Positions 12,701-22,135 of a stretch of DNA of 64,000 nucleotides are shown in pieces; position 1 is the first letter of the stretch, and each line of letters begins with the position of its first letter. The DNA comes from Scalesia atractyloides. Taxonomy: Eukaryota > Streptophyta > Magnoliopsida > Asterales > Asteraceae. Position numbers and translations under genes: made by a program. The stretch is taken from contig CAMTDV010000013.1 in the NCBI GenBank assembly GCA_947069175.1, forward strand, positions 24,989,857-25,053,856, read 5' to 3'. The notes beneath the pieces were generated by a model. The model had not been told where the DNA came from. It searched no databases and saw nothing but the letters and a program-made list of their open reading frames with translations.

Positions 12701-13250
12701 TCTTAAGATCAGCCAAATTCGTCACACATTAGATTTAAATATTTTAAAATCTATAAAAACGTTTCTACCCCAAACGATGTAATCCTCCCCGTTTCTACCT
12801 GGAACAAATATTTATATTCCATTCATTCCCGTTTTCCTCGAAAACAATTTTATATCATTCACATTCCAAAACCATGTTCCCTCGTAAACACAATACATCA
12901 TTTCAAACCATATTTTCCTCGAAAATATATTAATATTTTATTTAAAGGCATATTTTATACCACAATATATTATATCCTTTTTAAGATGTGTTCCTCTCTC
13001 AAAACGTTACAAAAGACAGTAAACGAGGGGTAGTGACACTCATCTTTGGGTGCGTTTTCAACAAGCACAATTCCATAAAATTGGTCTACACGTCTTAATT
13101 TGAAGTAGGAATGATTTAATGACCAAATATTCTAAAATCTCTAAGTTTCTCTAAAACTTATAATTTTTCACACAACTTTGAGATTTTCTCAAAAAATCTT
13201 TATTTTGGTTATGTTGGCGTGTTTATATGCATATATGTGTTGATATATAC
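9759..13250. other. Intergenic DNA, no supported gene
   Basis: ORFs at 9827-10127, 10172-10455 and 10596-10907 have no domain or protein-like composition and lack promoter context. A locally GC-rich patch lies at 10255-10310. The part at about 11700-13240 has the patchwork look of an old retroelement remnant (GC-richer blocks in AT-rich DNA), but no LTR ends, primer site or coding domain can be identified. Confidence 0.45.
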
Positions 13251-13840
13251 AGGGTGAGGTTATTGTGAGAAAATTTAAAAGTGTAAGAAGGATAAGAAAG
13301 AATCTAAACCATTAGATATTTAATCTAATGGTTGAGATCATAGTGGCAATTCTGTAAATAATGTTACTATTAAACTAACTAATTTTCTAGATTAAGGGTA
13401 TAAAGGTAAATTTAATATTTTTAAATTAAGAAACTAATATTAATACACATGCAAAGTTCTCCCCTTCTTTTTTAAACATTAATAACTTTTATACGTAACT
13501 CTTTTTAAAAAAAATTACACCATAATAACGTGTGTTTTTTATCTTTAATATGAGTACCATATTGATATACTTATGTAGAGTTAATTCTGTTTTTATATAT
13601 TTAGGGTGTTATTTCTGTTTTGATTCTGATTAAAATGTTGACTGGTGTTATATTATAGTGTTATTTCTGTTATCTTCAATGTTAGGGTGTTCTTTATAAG
13701 ATGTGTGCATTCAATATAACTTTTGTGGTGTTTTTATGAGTTATGGTGTTATTTTTGTTATATGTCTGTTCTTTATAAGACGTATCCTTTAATATACATG
13801 TTGTGGTGTTTTTATGAGTTATGGTGTTTTTATTAGTTAG

Positions 13841-13845
13841 GGTGT
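13841..13845. other. Target-site duplication of element 1, left copy
   Basis: GGTGT directly precedes the terminal TGTCACA of the left LTR. The right copy at 36777-36781 is GATGT, a 4 of 5 match, and the flanking host repeats read continuously if the element is removed. Confidence 0.65.
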
Positions 13846-13853
13846 TGTCACAG

Positions 13854-13885
13854 TTGATAACATCATTGTCAATTAAACATAACAC
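13854..13885. repeat. 32-bp duplicated segment inserted in the LTR terminus
   Basis: Identical to 13950-13981, which is the normal position of this segment in the LTR (the counterpart near 33570-33600 is single). It sits between the terminal TGTCACA and the CCCCGGATTTC that directly follows it in the other LTR. Confidence 0.8.
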
Positions 13886-16324
13886 CCCGGATTTCTGACC
13901 CCGAAATCCAAACACCGGTGGGCCCGGGTGAGGAGTATCGTGACATCACTTGATAACATCATTGTCAATTAAACATAACACAACGGAAGTCTTGGAGCAA
14001 AATTACTATTACAAACCAAATGTTCGGAGTTCGCAAATAAAATAATATACAGGCTTGTAATAGAAGATCCACATGCGGATCATAAATTGTACATGGAAAG
14101 ACTACAAAACAGACTTTAGGCAGATTTAAGATTTGCAAGATCCTCTATCACTACCGAGAACTTCCGGCCTATTTTCGTATTGTACCTGCAGATTAGTCTT
14201 TTGAAAATATGTCAGCTTTCGCTGGTAAATACACCCAACCAACTCGTTTTGAAAACATTTCAAAAATGTTTTAAGTGCGTATGGGTTAATTGACCGTCCA
14301 ACCTTGTTAAAAGATTTACATGTTTGTCTTACATACGGGGCTCGGCACGAAAACGGAGACACAATTAACGTACACACCACTTTGGACTCACGAATGAGTC
14401 AATTCCTCCCAAACTTGTGGGAATGCATAATTGAGCGTCTATCGGGTGTATGCCTACAATCGCGCTAAGGTCGTGGCCATTTCGATTGTAATGAGCCGAG
14501 GATATCCAGGACACGTTAGTTAACCTCCGATGTTTAAATTATCAAACAAAACTGATTAAAACAGAATATGCGGATCTCTATTCTGAACCAATGTTCGATT
14601 AATCCCATTTCCGACCAAACGGTAATAATTTACCGTAACCCAAGCCGTATAGGGGAAAAAAGTCGAGAGTATTTACCTGAGCTAGTCTTCTTTAAATTTT
14701 TAATAACTCAGTCGTACACAAAAGGACAAAGTGCAGATAGCATTTACCGGCAAGTCTCTAGTCTGGATTATGGCATAAACTAACCAATTAATTACTAACG
14801 GTCTTATTTAAGTCATAGACTTAGACCGACTAGCGTACTTGATCAAAACGTATGACGCTAGATTAAACGATGATTGGATAGAATGTAGTTTAAACCCGAC
14901 AAGTACCTTGACTTGTTTAATATGGGTAAACTATTAACATTCTGGATTTTGAGATTAAAATGATAAGGTTATACCCATTTCGGTTAATTTCCGAAAAATG
15001 GTTACATATACGTAACCGTGCGCATATTAGCGATAATGGGTAACCAGATAAGTCATGGACAAGTTCTATATGCCTTTATACTTTAAATAATTAAGATATC
15101 AGTAGGATATCAACTTGTATGCCTATTAAAGTTTTAAAACGAAATTATGCCTCATAAGGGCATTTTGGTAATTTCATACTTAATTTATAATTTATTTGGG
15201 ATTCTGAGTTTATAACATGTACCTACTGTAAATATGTTTAAAATAAGTTTTAATATCAGTAGGTAACAAGTCTTGGTCCTTAAATATGGTTTAAAACCAT
15301 ACTATGCGCCGAAACGGTGCTTATGTCGTAAAATGACGTCATTATGTGATGTTTACTAAAACTGACATTTGGATCAGATTAAAATGTTTAAAATATGTTA
15401 TTTAATATAACATATCAGTAGGTAAATGATTTACCTTGAAAAGGTTGATTAAAACTATTTTATAGTCACAAGGACTAAAATTGTCATTTATCGACATAGT
15501 TTAAGGACTTGCTTGGAAACTCATTTTAAAACTTGGTTTAACATCCAAAATAATCCTGCTTATAGTAATACATCAGTAGGAAGCTTATTTTTAAGTTCGT
15601 TACCATTTAAAATCTTATTTTATGCAAAAAGGACATTTTGGTCAAAGATGGCATAATTATGGAACTTGCGCATAAACTTGGATTCTGATTATGATCATGT
15701 AATATAACCTCAGAGGGTTATGCTACATTATATTACGATCAAAATGCAACTTTAGATCAGTATCTAACTAATCTAAATCGGGTCAGAATCGAAAGTCAAA
15801 GAAGAAGTCAAACTTCACGACTTTCGGTTGCGAACCGACCCTAGAACTGAAATTGACGAGCCGAACATGTTAATACATGTATTAATAATTATTACCAACT
15901 TGTTTAAGTGTCAAAACAGGTTTCATAACGTATATAATATCAATTTATGATTTTTTTCCGAAAACTGGCCTGTTTGACTTTTTAATAACTTAACTTTGAC
16001 CCGTCAATTGGTCTAGCAAACGTGATCTTCAGGAGGTGCCCTTTATAGGGACTAACACCTACCTTACAGTGATCACTTAGCCATGTTCATTTCGAACAAT
16101 GCATGGACCATAATGGTCTTAACCGAAAGTCACGGCGTTTGCCGTAAAACGCTTGACTTTTGGCTATAGAAGCCTATAAACGAAAATGCACAAAGAAGGA
16201 ACACTTACCAGTGATTCCTAGATGCAAAAGAACTAAGTTGGATTACTCCTTTTAGTTAGGAACTTCCAGAGGAGAGAGAAAAGATGAAATGAGAAGGTGC
16301 AAGTTGGAATGGTGAACTAATGCA

Positions 16325-16335
16325 CCTATTTGTAG
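16325..16335 (-). promoter_or_regulatory. Altered TATA region of the element 1 LTR
   Basis: On the minus strand this reads CTACAAATAGG, where the sister element 4 has CTATAAATAGG (50944-50954). The right LTR at 35953-35963 has the same TA-to-CA change, so it predates insertion of this copy. Confidence 0.5.
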
Positions 16336-16500
16336 TTGGAGAGCTCAAAGGAGGTGAAGCCAGGTGTTTAGGGGTGTAAGAAGAAGCTTTCAAGTTTCTC
16401 AAAACGTGGCATAGCAGTTTAGAAAAGCCATGGTTTCATTTTAATGGTTTTGGCATTTTTGCTTGAAGGCTAAACAAACTTTCTGCGTTAGAGCCTGCCT

Positions 16501-16543
16501 CGCGGGGCGCGAGAGACACAGGCCATGTCTCTCGCGGCCCGCG
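16501..16543. other. GC-rich hairpin in the element 1 LTR
   Basis: GCGAGAGACA and TGTCTCTCGC form a perfect 10-bp stem around a 7-nt loop (16509-16535), extended outward by paired CGC/GGG blocks with single bulges. It is the most GC-rich spot of an AT-rich LTR. The same hairpin is at about 36136-36162 and in element 4 at about 50750-50780. Confidence 0.75.
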
Positions 16544-16707
16544 ACCGCCCCAATTCAGTTGCAAAATTTGACACTTTGACCCCTTAACTTTAATAAGCTT
16601 ATAAAAACCTTTTTAAACACCTTTTTGGCAGATTTAACCCTTCGTAGCCAATACTTGGCATACCCGGGATTATGCCCGGACATTGTCGAGCTCTCAGTTC
16701 GTTAAAG

Positions 16708-17060
16708 GTCACTCAGAGGTATAAATTAACATGTTGACACTTTTAATCCCTCCAGAATCCAACTTTCACATATTTACATAATTGAACTCTCTTGTCCAAC
16801 AAATGGCACATATGAGAGTTAGGGCTTCACAAAGGATCACTCAGAGGCTTATTACAAGCATGTTGATTCCGATGTCACTCAGAGGCTAGGCATGTTGACA
16901 CAACGGTCACTCAGAGGCCAGTTTCAAGCATGTTGACGCATCAGTCACTCAGAGGCTAATGATTTAAGCATGTTGACATATCAGTCACTCAGAGGCTGTT
17001 ATTTATGCATGTTGACATCGGTTCGTCACTTAGAGTCTCAGATTTGTGCATGTTGACGCC
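16708..17060 (-). repeat. U3 tandem repeats of element 1 (left LTR)
   Basis: Seven irregularly spaced copies of TCACTCAGAGG followed by CATGTTGA (period about 36-42 bp in the dense part, 16835-17060). They lie upstream of the TATA region in the element's sense. Equivalent arrays are in the right LTR (36337-36695) and in element 4 (about 50237-50570). Confidence 0.85.
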
Positions 17061-17147
17061 TTTAGTCCTTATTGGTCTTTGACAGACTATTTTTAAAATA
17101 CAACACGTGTCACTATATTATTGGACACGATTTTACAGGGTGTTACA

Positions 17148-17164
17148 TCCTCACCCCCTTAAAA
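17148..17164 (-). other. Polypurine tract of element 1
   Basis: Minus strand TTTTAAGGGGGTGAGGA ends directly at the 3' LTR. This is the expected second-strand primer. Confidence 0.8.
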
Positions 17165-20100
17165 GAAATCTCGACCTCGAGATTTTATTCAAAAAGATGG
17201 GGGTACTTTTGTCGCATAGTGGACTAAACCTCCCATGTATACTCAGGACCTCTAAAAGCGTCCCACTTAACCTTTACTATAGATATCATCTTTCTTCGGA
17301 GCTTCTTAACCTGTCGATCCTCGATCGAAATTGGTTTTTCAACGAACCTCAGGTTTTCATCAATTTGCACATCTTCGTGCGATATTGCTAGCGACTCATC
17401 GGCTAGACATTTCTTAAGATTAGATATGTGGAATACATCATGGATTCCACTAAGCTCCTCTGGCAACCTAAGCTTATAATCTACAGTGCCGACATGTTCG
17501 ATTATCTCGAATGGTCCTATATATCTAGGGCTTAATTTGCCCTTCTTTCCAAAACGCATCACACCTTTCCAGGGTGATACTTTTAGCATGACTTTGTCCC
17601 CTACTTGGAACTGAAGAGGTTTACGCCTCTTGTCAGCATAGCTTTTCTGCCTATCCCTGGCAGTTTTGAGACGATCACGGATTTGCATAATCATTTCTGT
17701 GGTCCAGGACAATCTCAAGTCCTGATAGTTGGGCCTCCCCAACTTCCGCCCAGCACACAGGCGTTCTACATTTTCTCTCATACAAGGCCTCAAAAGGAGC
17801 AACCTTGATGCTAGTATGATAGCTGTTGTTGTAGGAGAATTCTATTAGGGGTAAGTGGTCATCCCAACTTCCACCTAAATCAATCACACATGCCCTAAGC
17901 ATGTCTTCCAGTGTCTGGATAGTACGTTCACTTTGACCATCAGTCTGCGGATGGTAAGCAGTACTGAAGTTTAATCGTGTGCCTAACGATTGTTGGAAAC
18001 TTTTCCAAAAGTGAGATGTGTATCTAGTATCTCTATCGGATACAATAGATACTGGCACACAAGTTGTAGGGACACTATCTTGTCCACATACAACTTAGCC
18101 AATTTATCTGAATTATACGTTTCTTTTATTGGCAAGAAGGGTGCTGACTTGGTCAGCCTATCCACTATGACCCAAATAGTATCATTTCCACTTTTGGTCT
18201 TAGGCAACTTGGTAATCAAGTCCATAGTTACCATTTCCCATTTCCAAGTGGGAATCTCTAATTGTTGTAGTAGTCCTGACGGTTTCTAATGTTCGGCCTT
18301 AACTTGCGAACACGTCAGACACTTAGCTACATAAGTGGCTATGGATTTCTTCAAACCCATCCACCAATAATTCTTCTTCAAATCTTGATACATCTTGTCA
18401 CCACCCGGGTGAACAGAGTATCTTGAATTATGCGCTTCCTGGAGGATTAGATCTTGAAGTCCTCCAAAGATCGGAACCCTAATTCTATCATTAAATTTTA
18501 GGATTTCATCATTTCGAGGCGTTAATTGATCAATGGTTCCGCCTAATCCCTCATTAGGGATATTAGCCTCTAACAAGGCTTGCTTCTGCGCATCTAATAG
18601 CTTCTCACTCAAGCTATTTCTGAGCTCAATGCTCTTAGCGTTAATCCTTATAGGTTTAACCTTTTCCTTGCGACTTAAGGCATCGGAAACAACATTTGCC
18701 TTGCCTGGATAGTAGCGAATCTCGTAATCATAATCATTAGAAGTTTCCATCCAACGACGTTATCGCATGTTCAATTCTTTCTGATTGAACAGATGCTGGA
18801 GGCTTTTATGGTCTGTGTATATAACACACTTTGTGCCATACAAGTAATGTCTCCAAAGTTTTAGTGCAAATACAACGGCACCAAGTTCCAAATCATGAGT
18901 GGTGTAATTCTTTTCATGCACCTTTAATTGTCGTGATGCATAGGCAATTACTTTGCCGTTTTGCATTAGCACACAGCCCATGCCAGTGTGCGAAGCATCA
19001 CAATAGACAACAAAATTCTCAATACCCTCGGGTAGAGATAATACAGGATCGTTGCTCAGATTGTGTTTAAGAATCTCAAAAGATTCTTGTTGTTTTGGAC
19101 CCCAATTATACTTAATATTCTTACGGGTCAAGGAAGTTAAAGGACTGGCTATTCTTGAAAAGTTCTCAATGAACCTCCTAACCAGCCAATCCTAAGAAAC
19201 TACGAACTTTCGATGGGGGTCTTGGGCACTTCCCAATTCATTATGGCCTCAATTTTGGCGGGATCCACTTGAATACCACGCTCACTTACCATATGTCCAA
19301 GGAATTGGACTTCTCTAAGCCAAAATTCGCATTTAGAGAACTTTGCATAAAGTTTCTCCTGCCTTAATAATTCTAGGATGCACCGAAGATGTTTCTCGTG
19401 ATCATCTTGATTAGAGAATAGATAAGTATGTTGTCTATGAAAACAATGACAAACTTATCCAAATATGGCATGCAGACTCTATTCATGAGATCCATGAATG
19501 CTGCTGGTGCATTTGTGAGCCCAAAAGGCATCACTAACAATTCAAAATGACCATAGCGGGTCCTGAAGGCTGTTTTAGGAACATCTTCACTTCTAACCTT
19601 CAGTTGATGATATCCTGACCTCAAATCTATCTTAGAAAAGTAACTAGCCCCTTGAAGTTGGTCGAATAAATCATCGATCCTAGGCAGAGGATATCTATTC
19701 TTAATTGTTAGCTTATTCAGCTCCCGGTAATCGATGCACATTCGCATCGAACCGTCTTTCTTCTTTACAAAAAAGGATAGGAGCTCCCCAAGGCGAGGAA
19801 CTAGGCTAAATAAAGCCTTTCTCCAACAGTTCGTCTAGTTGAACTCTTAGCTCATTCGTTTCAGTTGGAGCTAACCTATATGGAGCTCTAGCTACGGGTG
19901 CTGCTCCGGGTATGATATATATTCTGAACTCCACTTGCCTATCTGGTGGTAGGCTTGGTAATTATTCAGGAAAAACATCGGGATACTCCAAGATAACTGA
20001 TTGATCTTCAAGGTTTGGCTTTGGTTCATTTTTGGTAACTTGTGCCATATAGATGATATAGCCTCTTCTCAAACACTTGGATGCCTTAAATAACAACACC

Positions 20101-20590
20101 TTGTCTAGCAGTCCACAGTGTGAGTCTCCAAGGATGGTGATCATTTCACCAGATGGGGTCTTAATCTCGATGAGCTTTTTATCGCAGGAAATGCGGACTT
20201 GGTTATGAGATAACCAATCCATACCTAAGACAACATCGAACCCCGCCAATTTCATTGGCAAAAGAGAGATAGGGATGAAATGATTCTTAATGGATATAGA
20301 GCATCCATCAAGAATGGAAGAAGCAGTTTCTAAGGTTCCATCGGCAAGTTCTATCTCATAAATGTTATCTAGAGTTCTTATGGGTATATTTAATAGTTTA
20401 CTAAACTTATGATCAACAAATGATTTATCTGCACCCGAATCAAAAAGAACTCTACCATAAGTATCATTAACGGGGAAAGTACCTGTTATGACATTGTTGT
20501 CATTAACGGCCTCCCTGGCATTCATTTGGAAGGCACGGGCATTCCCTTTCTTGGCCTCTCTAGGTTTTGCATCATTACTCTTGGGTTTCT
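17165..20590 (-). pseudogene. Decayed pol of element 1 (protease, RT, RNase H, integrase, chromodomain)
   Basis: Minus-strand remains in pol order. Protease: LFDSGADKSF near 20420, with GMDWLS further on. RT (about 19860-19170): the aspartate of KIDLRSGY is present, but the catalytic FIDD reads FIDN. RNase H (19131-18680): D, E, D, D residues are visible (YCDAS, DLELG, YTDHKS, VSDALS), with an in-frame TAA at 18760-18762. Integrase (about 18450-17500): HHCC finger, then D (MDLITK), D (SDRDTRY) and E (GQSERT). C-terminus: GPF...VGT module and a chromodomain ending at a premature TAG near 17224. Several frameshifts separate the blocks (around 19380-19150, 18290, 18060, 17800). Nothing functional can be made from it as it stands. 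Cut-and-join of cDNA and chromatin targeting are the family roles. Confidence 0.93.
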
Positions 20591-21652
20591 TGGGACAATT
20601 GTATGTTATATGCCATTTTTCATTGCAGTTAAAGCAAACTGCATCCTTAAGATCCTTGCAGTCTAAGGTCTTATGCCCTTTTCTTTTGCAGATACCACAG
20701 GGTTTGGTTTGTGGATTTATACTACACTGTCCCCAGTGCCGACAGAGGTTTATCATTAGACACGTGCTTCATAAACCCGAAATTTCCTTTCTTCTTAAAT
20801 CTTTGGGAGTTATTATCCTCCCGTTTCCTCTTTCCATCTACTTCAGACCTAATTGACTTTTGTCTTACCAAATCAAGGGTAAGGGAAAGAGATAGGTCTA
20901 CAGCGGACCTATAGGTATTAGGCTGTGCAGCCTTTACCATGCCCTTTATTCCGGGCGCCAACCCATTTATGAAACGCGCAATAATAAGAAACTAATCTAG
21001 ATAGGGAATTGAAATCAGAAACATACTTCCGACAGTCTAGGTTTTTCACTGATAGAGACAAGAAGTCTGTCTCTAGCTTCTCCACCTCATGGGTTGGGCA
21101 ATAAGTTTCCTTTACCAAATCAACAAACTTGGACCATCCCAAGTTGTACATGTGTACCTTACCTGTTGATTGAATCATAGCTTTCCACCATATTAGGGCA
21201 TCGCCCTTGAAGGATTGTGACACGTACTTGACCACGTCCTTATCAGCACATTTGCTGACATCTACAATTGTCTCCATTTCGTCTAGCCACTTTAGAGCTT
21301 CTACAGCTCCTTTCTCCCCGTTAAAGTCTCGGGGCTTACAGGAGACAAAATACTTATAAGTACATCCGTCCTTAACAGAACGGGTGTTTTCAGTAAGATC
21401 TATTTTCTATGGTTCACTCTTCGCATTTGAAGAGTGAACAGGGCTCTCCTTATGAGCTGAAGATGGTGGAATAGATAAGGGTCTAGAGTGAGTGTCACTC
21501 GGCTCTCTTAGCTTTTCTATGGCCTTTCCCATGGTCCTTTTGACAGTCGCATCTATGCGAGCTTGAAAATTTTCACCATCTATATTTCTGTTTTCAGCTT
21601 TATTAGATTCAACATTCCTGTGGCTACTTTGTGCTTCGTTTGAGGTAGCCAT
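20591..21652 (-). pseudogene. Decayed gag of element 1
   Basis: The start is set at the ATG of MATSNEAQSS (21652) because element 4 begins its gag with the equivalent MANSNEAQSS. An in-frame stop follows at about 21407. The capsid-like part (21277-20918) includes KGDALIWWKAM and YCPTHEVEKLETDF, typical of the Retrotrans_gag fold, and the frame then shifts near 20950. Two zinc knuckles of the CX2CX4HX4C type follow (CGICKRKGHKTLDC and CFNCNEKWHITYNC, about 20700-20590). Gag packages the element RNA in virus-like particles. This copy cannot do so without repair. Confidence 0.9.
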
Positions 21653-21939
21653 CTTTAAGTCTTGGTTTCTATATACCAATAAAATTTCATTTTAGCCATG
21701 GTGCATCAACCATATTGGCTTTCAACATTGGATATAATAATCCATTGCCTATACTAGTGTGAATAACATCACAACTCTTAGGCTTAACATATCTATTTTT
21801 GGCCTAGGTCTTAATAGGATCATCATAGGCAAATTACAATTAGGACGTAGTCCATATATTATTGGACAGTGGACCGCAATATCACAACTGTCATTGTCGT
21901 CATTGACAACTATATAGCTCATAGGCTTGTCCTATGGAC
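21653..21939. other. Spacer between gag and tandem array in element 1
   Basis: Non-coding sequence matching the corresponding part of element 4 (about 55850-56110), including TTGACAA/ATGACAG-like stretches and the shared TAGGCAATGGATT. No other feature. Confidence 0.6.
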
Positions 21940-22135
21940 AAAATAATTGGGCACCTTGGCCGGTCATATTGGACATAATATATATATGGCATATCAGCCT
22001 GTCACTTAAGACATAATACATATGGCATATCAGCATGTCCCGTTGGACAATTTATTGGGCACATTGGCCTACATCATATCAGATGTATATGGCATATCAG
22101 CCTGTCCCATTGGACAATTAATTGGGCACATTATC
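21940..22135. repeat. Tandem array inside element 1, part left of element 2
   Basis: Copies of a unit with TATGGCATATCAGCCTGTC then GGACAATTAATTGGGCACAT, period about 64-65 bp where regular. The array continues at 31367-31725 on the other side of nested element 2, so element 2 inserted into it. Confidence 0.85.

Larger units (their letters stand above)
13846..17147 (-). repeat. 3' LTR of element 1 (left copy)
   Basis: Ends in TGTCACA at 13846 and TGTTACA at 17147 (plus-strand reading), matching 33495-36776 along its whole length. Visible differences from the other LTR include a 23-bp gap near 14283, scattered substitutions, and a 32-bp segment (13854-13885) inserted 7 bp inside the outer end that duplicates 13950-13981. 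The LTR carries tandem repeats in U3, a GC-rich hairpin and a decayed TATA box. Confidence 0.95.

Noticed and set aside
11700..13240. Possible additional LTR retroelement remnant
   Set aside because: No LTR termini, primer site, TIRs or coding motif could be identified, so it is left as unassigned intergenic DNA.
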